Shown: positions 5,590 to 11,645 of the stretch, one piece after another
Position numbering within the stretch: position 1 is the stretch's first letter
Layout: the number at the start of each line of letters is the position of its first letter
Assembly (NCBI GenBank): GCA_964517075.1
Contig: CAZFAT010000354.1
Span: forward strand, 1-12,903
DNA: 12,903 nt
Origin: CAZFAT01 sp964517075
GTDB lineage: Bacteria; Acidobacteriota; Vicinamibacteria; Vicinamibacterales; SCN-69-37
Reading direction: 5' to 3'
Made by a program: the position numbers and the translations under genes
Notes under the pieces: model-generated
Told to the model about the DNA's origin: nothing
The model's input: only the letters and a program-made list of their open reading frames with translations
Database searches by the model: none

Positions 5590-8001
5590 GTGCTCTTCTA
5601 CCTCGGTGTCGCGCTCATCACGGCCTCGACACTCATTCTTCAGGTCGTCCAGACCCGCATCCTGTCGGTGGTCGCCTGGTACTACCTCGCGTTCTTTGTC
5701 ATCAGCATGGCGATGTTCGGCCTCACGGTAGGGGCGGTCTGGGTCTATCTGAAGCGCGACCGGTTCACCGAACAGACGCTGGCCGCCGATCTCGTCGCGT
5801 ACAGCGTGCTCTACTCGGTGGCCGCGTCGGGCGCCCTCCTCGTCCAGCTGATCCTGCCGCCGATGGTGGCGGCGACCGTGACGTCGCTGGTCACATGGAC
5901 GGTGCTGGCGGTCTCGCTGGCGGCGCCGTTCTTCTGTTCCGGCGTGGTGGTCAGCCTGGCGTTGACGCGCAGTCCCTATCCGGTCGGTCGCGTGTATGGC
6001 GTGGATCTCGCGGGGGCCGCGTTCGGCTGTCTCGCGGCGCTCGCGCTGATTAGCTTGACCGATGGGCCGTCGGTCGTGCTCTGGGCGGCCGCGATGGGCG
6101 CGGCGGCGTCGTACGCCTTCGCCCGATCGGCCGGGGGCACCGGGCCCGTCGGGTCGCCGGCGTTGGGCTGGATCGTCAAGCGGCGCGGTCTCATCCTCGG
6201 TGCGACGTGTCTCGCGGCCCTGGCCAACGGCCTGACCGATCGCGGCCTCGTGCCGCACTACGTGAAGGGGCATTTCGAAGGCGGACCGCCCCTGTTCCTG
6301 AAGTGGAACTCGTTCTCGCGCGTCGTGATGTCGGACACCTATGTGGACGTGCCTCAGATGTGGGGCCCGTCGCCGACCTTTTCGGGCGCCGAGTGGCGGA
6401 TTGCGCAGCGCCACCTGAACATCGACGGCGAGGCGGGGACGGTGGCGTACGGACTCGGCGGGGACATCGCGAAGGCGGGGTTCCTGAAGTACGACGTCAC
6501 CAATTTCGCGCACTACCTGCCCGGTCATCGAAGCGGCGCGATTATCGGCGTAGGCGGTGGACGGGACATGATCGCCGCTAGGCTCTTCGGCGTGACCGAC
6601 GTGACGGGCCTGGAAATCAACCCCACGTTCGTCCGCCTCCTCCGTGACGACCCACGCTTCAGGGACTTCGTCGGCATCGGCGCGACCGACGGGATGACCT
6701 TCGTCGTCGACGAAGCCCGGAGCTGGTTCACCCGCACCGACCGGCGCTTCGACATCATTCAGATGAGCCTGATCGACACGTGGGCCGCGACCGGCGCCGG
6801 GGCCTTCACGCTGAGTGAGAACAGCCTGTACACGGTGGAGGCCTGGGCGATCTTCATGCGCCACCTGACGCCGCACGGTGTCTTCACCGTCAGCCGCTGG
6901 TACGAGCCGGACCGGCCCTTCGAGACCGGGCGCATGGTCAGCCTCGCCATGGCCACGCTGTTTGCGCTCGGCGTGCCCGAGCCGCGCCGGCACCTCCTGG
7001 TGGCCACGGGCGAGCGCATTGCCACCCTGATCCTGTCGCCCCGCCCGTTGTCGGACGCCGATCTCCGGACGCTCGATGCCGTGGCCGAACGGCTGGAGTT
7101 CGATCTCCTCGCGGCGCCTCACGTCGAGCCCGGCGTCCCGTCGCTCGCCGCCATCCTCGCAAGTGCGGACCTGCCTGCGCTCGTCCGGACCACGTCCGCG
7201 TTCGAGCTGGACGAAACGCCCGCGACTGACGAGCGTCCTTTCTTCTTCAATCAGCTCCCGCTGCGCGATCCGATCCGGACGATCAGGCTCGCCCTGCTCG
7301 GTCGCCATGGCCCCGTCATCGAGGGCAACCTGCGCGCCACCCTGACGCTGGTCGTGCTGTTTCTCATCTCGCTGGGGCTCGTCGCCGCGACGATCGTGTG
7401 GCCGCTGCGGACGGCGCTCGCCGACGTGGGGCGCGGACTCGTCGTCTGGGGGACGCTGTACTTCGTGCTCATCGGCGTCGGATTCATGAGCCTCGAGATC
7501 GGCCTGCTCCAGCGGATGAGCGTCTTTCTCGGCCATCCCACGTATGCGCTGAGCATCGTCTTGTTCTCACTCATCCTGGCGACCGGGGCGGGCAGCCTGG
7601 TGTCCGACCGGCTGCCGCTCGATCGCGCCACCGCGCTCGTCGCGTGGCCCGTGCTGACGGCGGCCTACTTCTTCGCGGTCTTGGTCTTCCTGCCGGTGAT
7701 TACCGCCCGATACGCCGGCGAGCCGCTCCTGCTGCGCGCGGCCATCGCGGTGATGATCATCGGTCCCGGCGGGGTGCTCCTGGGATGGGGTTTCCCGACG
7801 GGCATGCGGCTGATCGCGCGCGTGGATCGGACGCCCACGCCCTGGTTCTGGGGCATCAACGGCGCCGCCGGCGTCCTGGCCTCCTCGCTCGCCGTCGCTT
7901 GCAGCATCGCCTTCGGCATCAGCACGACGATCGGCATCGGCGCCGCGTGCTACCTGCTGCTCGCGCCGATCGCGATCGCGATGCGCCGCTCGGCGCAATA
8001 G
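5590..8001 (+). CDS. Polytopic membrane protein with central spermidine-synthase-like domain
   Basis: This 803-residue protein has three parts. Residues 1-215 contain about six hydrophobic helices, such as LGVALITASTLILQ and VAWYYLAFFVISMAMFGLTV. Residues 235-560 form a soluble domain with an AdoMet/spermidine-synthase-type motif: GVGGGRD (320-326), LEIN (341-344, acidic end of the second strand), FDIIQM (387-392) and a Ser/Tyr-rich S-L-Y-T-V-E segment (412-417) equivalent to the LYS-x-EF region. Residues 580-800 hold six or seven further helices. The usual polyamine synthase catalytic D-S-S/T-D-P motif is replaced by S-L-I-D-T-W, so aminopropyl transfer is doubtful and the reaction is unknown. 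The GTG at 5590 is chosen because it follows a promoter and starts directly at the first helix; the same frame stays open back to ATG 4924, but that stretch is antisense to the dehydrogenase. The stop TAG is the first unit of a tandem repeat. Confidence 0.88.
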   Translation: MLFYLGVALITASTLILQVVQTRILSVVAWYYLAFFVISMAMFGLTVGAVWVYLKRDRFTEQTLAADLVAYSVLYSVAASGALLVQLILPPMVAATVTSLVTWTVLAVSLAAPFFCSGVVVSLALTRSPYPVGRVYGVDLAGAAFGCLAALALISLTDGPSVVLWAAAMGAAASYAFARSAGGTGPVGSPALGWIVKRRGLILGATCLAALANGLTDRGLVPHYVKGHFEGGPPLFLKWNSFSRVVMSDTYVDVPQMWGPSPTFSGAEWRIAQRHLNIDGEAGTVAYGLGGDIAKAGFLKYDVTNFAHYLPGHRSGAIIGVGGGRDMIAARLFGVTDVTGLEINPTFVRLLRDDPRFRDFVGIGATDGMTFVVDEARSWFTRTDRRFDIIQMSLIDTWAATGAGAFTLSENSLYTVEAWAIFMRHLTPHGVFTVSRWYEPDRPFETGRMVSLAMATLFALGVPEPRRHLLVATGERIATLILSPRPLSDADLRTLDAVAERLEFDLLAAPHVEPGVPSLAAILASADLPALVRTTSAFELDETPATDERPFFFNQLPLRDPIRTIRLALLGRHGPVIEGNLRATLTLVVLFLISLGLVAATIVWPLRTALADVGRGLVVWGTLYFVLIGVGFMSLEIGLLQRMSVFLGHPTYALSIVLFSLILATGAGSLVSDRLPLDRATALVAWPVLTAAYFFAVLVFLPVITARYAGEPLLLRAAIAVMIIGPGGVLLGWGFPTGMRLIARVDRTPTPWFWGINGAAGVLASSLAVACSIAFGISTTIGIGAACYLLLAPIAIAMRRSAQ

Positions 8002-8085
8002 CCCAATCGCAGTAGCCCAATAGCCCAATTGCGATAGCCCAATAGCCCAATCGCGATAGCCGATAATCAATCACCCGATAGCCAG
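7999..8085. repeat. Short tandem repeats built on TAGCCCAA, 22-bp period
   Basis: The block starts at the TAG stop codon of the upstream gene and fills the whole 84-bp gap. A 14-base lead unit (7999-8012) is followed by two 22-bp copies, 8013-8034 and 8035-8056, which differ at one base (T/C). A degenerate third copy at 8057-8078 shares the first five and last three bases, and a partial unit begins at 8079. Each full 22-mer is itself TAGCCCAA followed by TAGCCCAAYGCGA-like sequence. It is too short and has no spacers, so it is not a CRISPR. Such intergenic arrays usually grow by replication slippage and can serve as binding sites; no function is shown here. Confidence 0.85.
8062..8067 (+). 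promoter_or_regulatory. -10-like GATAAT for the MFS gene, inside the repeat block
   Basis: GATAAT matches five of six bases of the -10 consensus and lies 18 bases before ATG 8086, within the degenerate third repeat copy. No -35 consensus is visible 17 bp upstream, where the repeat gives CCAATA. If used, the leader would be about 12 bases, without a Shine-Dalgarno. Read-through from the upstream gene is the alternative. Confidence 0.3.
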
Positions 8086-9339
8086 ATGCTGGCCTCTTCC
8101 TCCCCCCTCCATCCCACGATCCGCCGTGCGCTTTCGCTCCTCGGCACCGCCTACGCGCTCGGCTGGCTGACGATTGCGCTCGCGGTGGGTCCAGGATCGA
8201 CGGTGGTCGTCGATCTGTCGGGGCGGCTGGACTCGGCCGGCTACTTCATCGCGGCCTATTACCTCGGCGCAGCATCAGGGGGCGCGCTCTTCGGCCGGGC
8301 GATGGATGTGTGGGGACGGCGGCCACTGCTCGTCGCCGCCTATGGCACGGCCGCGGCCGGATTCGCCCTGGCCGGTGTGGCCGTTCAACTCGCGAGCCTG
8401 ACGTGGTTTCTTGCCGGCGATGTCGTCCTCGCGGCGGGCATGGGCGGCATCCACCTGACGCGCGTGGCCGCCGCCGAGATGTTTCCGCCCGAGCGGCGCG
8501 GAGGCGCGGTCGGGCGCATTCAGCTCAGCGCGCTCGCCGGCGCCCTGGCCGGCCCGCTGCTGCTCTCGGCCTCCGGACCGGCCAGCCGGATGCTGCAGGT
8601 GGATGCCATCAGGTCCATCTGGTTTGCCGCGGTTCCGATCCTCGTGCTGGCGATGGTCCTGGCGCGCCGGGCGCCCGAGACGCGACTGATTGCCCGTGAC
8701 CTCGCTACGTACCATCCCGCGGCGATCGTCGCGGCGCGGCCGCGGGCCACCACCTTTCAGCCGCGGCCGCTCGTCACGGGCATCGCGAGCCTCGCGCTCG
8801 CGAACGCGGCGATGGTGATGGCGATGGGCGTGACCGGCGCGGCGCTCCGCCACGACGGCCACGGTGTGTCGGCCGTCGGCTTCGCGCTCGCCGCGCACTT
8901 CCTGGGTATGTTCGCGCTGTCGCCTGTGCTGGGTCGCCTCGCCGATCGGTGGGGACGCCGGGCGACGATTCTTTCCGGCTTCCTCACCCTGGCCCTGGGC
9001 GGTCTGCTGATCGCATCCGTGCCCGGCGTCGTCGGGTTCTCGGCCGGCATCTTTCTCGTCGGCGCCGGCTGGAGCGGCGCCTACATCGGCGGCACGGTGC
9101 TCGTGACCGACGCGACGCCAGCCGATCGCACGGCGCGCGTGCTCGGACTGACCGACATGGCGGCGGCCGTACTCACGATCAGCGCGTCGATTGGTGGCGG
9201 CGCCTGGTTTGCGGCCCACGGCCTTCCCGGCCTGGGACTGCTGGCTGTGGCCATCGTCGTCCTTCCGTCCGTGCTGGTGTGGACGCTGCGCGAGCCGCGG
9301 CCAGGGTTGTACGGCACGCCGCTTGTTTCGGAGGGCTAA
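8086..9339 (+). CDS. Major facilitator superfamily transporter
   Basis: The 417-residue protein has about twelve hydrophobic helices in two six-helix halves separated by a polar loop near residues 195-228. The MFS signature between helices 2 and 3 is GRAMDVWGRRP (70-80), and its repeat in the second half is GRLADRWGRR (283-292). Together they match the G-x-x-x-D-x-x-G-R-R pattern. MFS proteins move small solutes or drugs across the inner membrane by proton coupling; nothing in the sequence reveals the substrate. ATG 8086 is taken as the start since it precedes the first helix by about 18 residues. No ribosome binding site is visible in the repeat sequence ahead of it. It may be co-transcribed with the upstream membrane protein (84-bp gap) or use the GATAAT in the repeat. 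Confidence 0.9.
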   Translation: MLASSSPLHPTIRRALSLLGTAYALGWLTIALAVGPGSTVVVDLSGRLDSAGYFIAAYYLGAASGGALFGRAMDVWGRRPLLVAAYGTAAAGFALAGVAVQLASLTWFLAGDVVLAAGMGGIHLTRVAAAEMFPPERRGGAVGRIQLSALAGALAGPLLLSASGPASRMLQVDAIRSIWFAAVPILVLAMVLARRAPETRLIARDLATYHPAAIVAARPRATTFQPRPLVTGIASLALANAAMVMAMGVTGAALRHDGHGVSAVGFALAAHFLGMFALSPVLGRLADRWGRRATILSGFLTLALGGLLIASVPGVVGFSAGIFLVGAGWSGAYIGGTVLVTDATPADRTARVLGLTDMAAAVLTISASIGGGAWFAAHGLPGLGLLAVAIVVLPSVLVWTLREPRPGLYGTPLVSEG

Positions 9340-9387
9340 GGGGGGCGCGCCCTTGCCCGTCTGTGGGTGATCGGCTTCGCTTCAATC

Positions 9388-9418
9388 TTGAAGGCGAACA
9401 TCATCCGGAAGCTATATT
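9388..9418 (+). promoter_or_regulatory. Candidate promoter TTGAAG-19-TATATT for the lipoprotein gene
   Basis: TTGAAG (9388-9393) and TATATT (9413-9418) each match the -35 and -10 consensus well, in a locally AT-rich stretch that contrasts with its surroundings. The spacer is 19 bp (18 if CTATAT is used), slightly long. Transcription would start near 9425, just ahead of the ribosome binding site. Confidence 0.4.
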
Positions 9419-9425
9419 TGTCTAT

Positions 9426-9430
9426 GGAGG
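9426..9430 (+). promoter_or_regulatory. Ribosome binding site deciding the start at 9436
   Basis: GGAGG ends five bases before ATG 9436. This favours 9436 over in-frame ATGs at 9367 and 9424, and it puts the lipobox cysteine at residue 24, the normal position. Confidence 0.65.
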
Positions 9431-9435
9431 ATTCG

Positions 9436-10134
9436 ATGGTGCTTCGATCTGCGCGTTCCTGGATGGCAATCGCGGTGCTCGTGGTTGCGTCCGGAACATT
9501 CGGTTGTGCCGACTCGAATAGCCCGGCAGGCCCCTCTGACGGGCCGGCCGCTGCGGGCGGTAGTGGCTCGGGCGGTGGCGGGACGACGTCCGGCTCAGGT
9601 CGGCTGACGGTTGGAATCACCGACACGCCGTTCGCCGACGCGAAGGCGGTCCTCATCACGTTCGACAACATCAGCGTCCATCGGTCCGGCGCCGGCTGGG
9701 AAGACGTCGAGTTCGCCAACGGCGAGACCGAGCGGACGTGCGATCTCAAGAAGCTCGAAGGACCGACCGACGTGCTCGGCTCCGAGATGCTGCCCGCCGG
9801 GCACTACACGCAGATTCGCCTGAACGTGAAGAAGGCGACGATCCACTTCGACAACGAGTCGACGTCGACGACGGCGTGCGCGCCTTCCATCACGGTGCTC
9901 GGGACGCAATTCACCGAGGTGCAGGTGTCGTCCGGTGAGGTGAAGCTGAATCGGGAATTCACGCTGGATCCAGGCGCGGTCGTGAACATGCTCCTCGACT
10001 TCGATGGCGACCAGTCGATTCGCCAGCAGGGCGGCGGCGGGCGGGGCAACGGCGGCGGCGGGACCAGCGCTCCAGAAGACGGCAACTACAGTCTGCAGCC
10101 GGTGGTGTCGATCATCAGTGTCAGCGCTCAGTAG
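9436..10134 (+). CDS. DUF4382-type lipoprotein
   Basis: The 232-residue protein begins with a lipoprotein signal peptide: Arg-containing start, hydrophobic core WMAIAVLVVAS, and lipobox G-T-F-G-C with the acylated cysteine at 24. A Gly/Ser/Pro-rich linker (28-55) follows. The domain from 56 on shows GRLTVGITDTPFADAKAVLI, then ITFDNISVHRSG, LPAGHYTQIRL (119-129), and ends with LLDFDGDQSI and a final strand YSLQPVVSIISVS. This succession is characteristic of DUF4382, a beta-sandwich family of bacterial surface proteins proposed to bind carbohydrate; no activity is established. A second glycine-rich run (199-209, GGGGRGNGGGG) interrupts the conserved C-terminal region where relatives have a short loop. 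Own promoter and ribosome binding site are visible, and transcription ends at the hairpin at 10161-10203. Confidence 0.85.
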   Translation: MVLRSARSWMAIAVLVVASGTFGCADSNSPAGPSDGPAAAGGSGSGGGGTTSGSGRLTVGITDTPFADAKAVLITFDNISVHRSGAGWEDVEFANGETERTCDLKKLEGPTDVLGSEMLPAGHYTQIRLNVKKATIHFDNESTSTTACAPSITVLGTQFTEVQVSSGEVKLNREFTLDPGAVVNMLLDFDGDQSIRQQGGGGRGNGGGGTSAPEDGNYSLQPVVSIISVSAQ

Positions 10135-10160
10135 TTGAGGGCTCCGGCGCGAACCTCTAC

Positions 10161-10203
10161 CGGAGAGCCCGCAGGGAAATCCTGAATTCCTGCGGGCTCT
10201 TCG
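10161..10203. terminator. Strong bidirectional intrinsic terminator
   Basis: AGAGCCCGCAGG (10164-10175) pairs perfectly with CCTGCGGGCTCT (10189-10200) around a 13-base AT-rich loop. Three further outer pairs, including one G-T wobble, extend the stem to 15 bp. On the plus strand it follows the DUF4382 gene stop by 27 bases; on the minus strand it lies 14 bases past the stop of the gene ending at 10217. The T-tract is short (TCTTC), but stem length and placement between convergent genes make the call firm. Confidence 0.8.
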
Positions 10204-10216
10204 GCGTACACGATGC

Positions 10217-10849
10217 TCAGCGCGGCACCGGACGTCCGTAGACTTCGATCCAGTCCACGCGTGACGACGCCGGCGTGCCGCCGCCGGGCGCGAGCTCGGT
10301 CCAGCCGATCTCATCGACCCGGCTCAGGTCCGGTTTCTCGACCCACGCGCCCTCCACGACGGTCTCGACATTCAGCCGCCGCCACCGAAGGCCGGCGATG
10401 GAAAACTCACTTTCGTGCCAGTCGGGCGCCGGACCTTCCGCATAGTCGCTCACGAGCCACTGACCGTTCGCGAGCTTCACCGTCAGCCGCAGCGACCGAA
10501 AGCCGGTCTGCTTGGTTCGCCACCGTACCTTCGCGAGTCCCGTCAGATCGACCAACGCGTCCTTGTGACGCAGCCCTATCGCGCAATTGGCCGGGCAGGA
10601 CCCGAGCCAGATGTAATACGGGTCGTCTTTGGGCGTGTCGTGATGGCTCTTTCGGACGCCGTCCTTCCCTGGCCCGTACAGGGCGAGCAGAAGGTTCGTG
10701 TTGGCCACGTGCTCCTGCGTGACCGGAGCGACCGCGAGAATCTCCTTCCAATCCTCGCGGAAGAACACCGGTGGACGATTATCTTCGGGCGCCTGCGCCG
10801 CGGCAGCAATGACGATGAGAAAAGGCGTCGCGTACAGTAGTCGCCGCAT
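10217..10849 (-). CDS. Secreted conserved protein of unknown function
   Basis: The protein has 210 residues. It starts with a signal peptide (RRLLYATPFLIVIAAAAQA) with a likely cleavage after A-Q-A at 20. Mature features include FFREDWKE (29-36), NTNLLLALYGPGKDGVRKSHH (50-70), DDPYYIWLG (75-83), two close cysteines C85 and C89, VRWRTKQTGFRSLRL (108-122) and DWHESEFSI (143-151). The end is DWIEVYGRPVPR. Alternating strands and the closing W-I-E-V-Y-G strand suggest a jelly-roll or galactose-binding-like fold. I recall close relatives in genomes of Acidobacteriota and Planctomycetota rich in Gfo/Idh/MocA and sugar hydrolases, with no assigned function. ATG 10849 is chosen because it begins the signal peptide; AGGA lies eight bases upstream. 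The frame remains open to 11491, but that stretch is antisense or shadow of the next gene. It may be co-transcribed with 11412-10888 (38-bp gap) or use TATACT at 10871-10876. Confidence 0.8.
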   Translation of the reverse strand: MRRLLYATPFLIVIAAAAQAPEDNRPPVFFREDWKEILAVAPVTQEHVANTNLLLALYGPGKDGVRKSHHDTPKDDPYYIWLGSCPANCAIGLRHKDALVDLTGLAKVRWRTKQTGFRSLRLTVKLANGQWLVSDYAEGPAPDWHESEFSIAGLRWRRLNVETVVEGAWVEKPDLSRVDEIGWTELAPGGGTPASSRVDWIEVYGRPVPR

Positions 10850-10870
10850 AGGGGGTGTCCTGACGGCGGC

Positions 10871-10876
10871 AGTATA
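10871..10876 (-). promoter_or_regulatory. -10-like TATACT before the secreted protein gene
   Basis: On the minus strand, TATACT matches five of six bases of the -10 consensus and ends 21 bases before ATG 10849. It sits in the 38-bp gap after the lipoprotein gene. No -35 consensus is visible at 17 bp. It may give the downstream gene its own transcript. Confidence 0.35.
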
Positions 10877-10887
10877 CATGTGCGCCG

Positions 10888-11412
10888 CTACTGGGCTGAC
10901 GAGGTGAGGAGCGGCTGGCCGGCGATCGTCGCGTTCAGTGTGGCGCCGCCGCCCGCGTCCGCGGTCCATTCCAGCACCGCCGTGCCGCCGAGCCACGAAC
11001 GGCCGACGGAGAGGGACCATGTCACTTGGACCTCGACGCCGGCGCTGTCGATGCGTCCGGCACCGTTCAACGTCACACTTTGATCCGTGAGCTCGGAGGG
11101 CGCGAGATCGAACCAGACGTTCGCCAACGCGTAGCGTCCGGCGACCGTTTGACCCTGCTGTGTCAATTCCAGCGTGAACGGATAGGCGTTGCCGACCGAC
11201 GTGCACATGTTGGCCAGCGTCCCCTCCGCGCGCGGACACTCCACGACGCGATAGGTACCCGCCCACGTTCCGGCCAGCGACGGTGGCAGTGTCGCGGCAT
11301 CGGCGACGACCGGTGATGGTCCGGTGTCGAGCGCGCCTTCGCCTGAACTGCAGCCCGCGGCCATCGTCATCGCGAGTGTGATCGCCAGTGCAAAGACTCG
11401 AGTGGATGCCAT
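10888..11412 (-). CDS. Small lipoprotein with a single predicted beta-barrel-like domain
   Basis: The 174-residue protein has a lipoprotein signal peptide, hydrophobic core FALAITLAMTM and lipobox A-A-G-C with cysteine 21, followed by S-S-G, a sorting context compatible with outer-membrane targeting. The mature part starts with an unstructured linker (22-44) and then LAGTWAGTYRVVECP (46-60). It continues PFTLELTQQGQTVAGRYAL (78-96), a strand-turn-strand pattern (G-x-W-x-G-x-Y followed by L-x-L-x-Q-x-G) common in small lipocalin-like or eight-stranded barrel lipoproteins. C59 and C70 may form a disulfide. No enzymatic motif is seen. ATG 11412 has GGAGG eight bases upstream. It is the first gene of a likely two-gene unit with 10849-10217 and is divergent from the oxidoreductase at 11646. 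Confidence 0.8.
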   Translation of the reverse strand: MASTRVFALAITLAMTMAAGCSSGEGALDTGPSPVVADAATLPPSLAGTWAGTYRVVECPRAEGTLANMCTSVGNAYPFTLELTQQGQTVAGRYALANVWFDLAPSELTDQSVTLNGAGRIDSAGVEVQVTWSLSVGRSWLGGTAVLEWTADAGGGATLNATIAGQPLLTSSAQ

Positions 11413-11420
11413 CGGGGCAA

Positions 11421-11425
11421 CCTCC
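11421..11425 (-). promoter_or_regulatory. Ribosome binding site of the small lipoprotein
   Basis: GGAGG on the minus strand lies eight bases upstream of ATG 11412 and supports that start. Confidence 0.65.
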
Positions 11426-11533
11426 GGCGGGAGCTAGCCCCGTGTTGTGCAATTTTCTGGCCGGCCGTCCCGCACCAGAAATCGCCCGCAAACAGGGCTG
11501 CGGTGGCGGGGTATTCCCTAAAAGGCACCCACC

Positions 11534-11554
11534 AGGGATCCCCGGGGGATTCCT
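11534..11554. promoter_or_regulatory. 21-bp inverted repeat in the divergent intergenic region
   Basis: AGGGATCCCC (11534-11543) and GGGGATTCCT (11545-11554) form a near-perfect dyad around G11544; the only non-Watson-Crick pair is one G-T. The site lies midway in the 233-bp gap between the divergent lipoprotein and oxidoreductase genes. A symmetrical site there suits a regulator operator for both genes; a hairpin from a transcript is less likely since there is almost no loop. Confidence 0.35.
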
Positions 11555-11597
11555 CGCCGACGCGTCAGGCTATCGGGCAGGGAGTATGTTCGGTGAC

Positions 11598-11609
11598 GCC
11601 CTGGAGGGC
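11598..11609. promoter_or_regulatory. 12-bp palindrome next to the -10 of the oxidoreductase gene
   Basis: GCCCT (11598-11602) and AGGGC (11605-11609) flank GG and end two bases before TAGAAT. A dyad in the promoter spacer is a classic repressor position. It is short and GC-rich, so chance is a real alternative. Confidence 0.25.
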
Positions 11610-11610
11610 C

Positions 11611-11616
11611 TAGAAT
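11611..11616 (+). promoter_or_regulatory. -10-like TAGAAT of the oxidoreductase gene
   Basis: TAGAAT matches five of six bases of the -10 consensus and lies 29 bases before ATG 11646, leaving room for a leader of about 22 bases that contains the ribosome binding site. The -35 region (TTCGGT at 11589-11594, 16 bp away) is poor. Confidence 0.35.
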
Positions 11617-11636
11617 CTGGCTCGTCCCAGTCGAAC

Positions 11637-11641
11637 GGAGG
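11637..11641 (+). promoter_or_regulatory. Ribosome binding site of the oxidoreductase gene
   Basis: GGAGG lies four bases before ATG 11646 and fixes that start, which places the twin-arginine motif at residues 5-6. Confidence 0.7.
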
Positions 11642-11645
11642 ATCT

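Noticed and set aside
5575..7536. A 653-codon minus-strand open frame opposite the spermidine-synthase-like gene
   Set aside because: The translation is made of Arg, Glu, Asp, Gln and His with no hydrophobic core; it is a GC-bias shadow of the membrane protein.
7999..8085. CRISPR array
   Set aside because: Units are contiguous without spacers, only two full copies exist, and no cas gene is nearby.
9338..9354. AAGGG/CCCTT hairpin (or GGGCGCGCCC palindrome) right after the MFS gene as a terminator
   Set aside because: Stem is only five pairs, overlaps the stop codon and lacks a T-run; too weak to call.
10850..11491. N-terminal extension of the 210-residue secreted protein
   Set aside because: It overlaps the small lipoprotein in another frame of the same strand and would bury the signal peptide.
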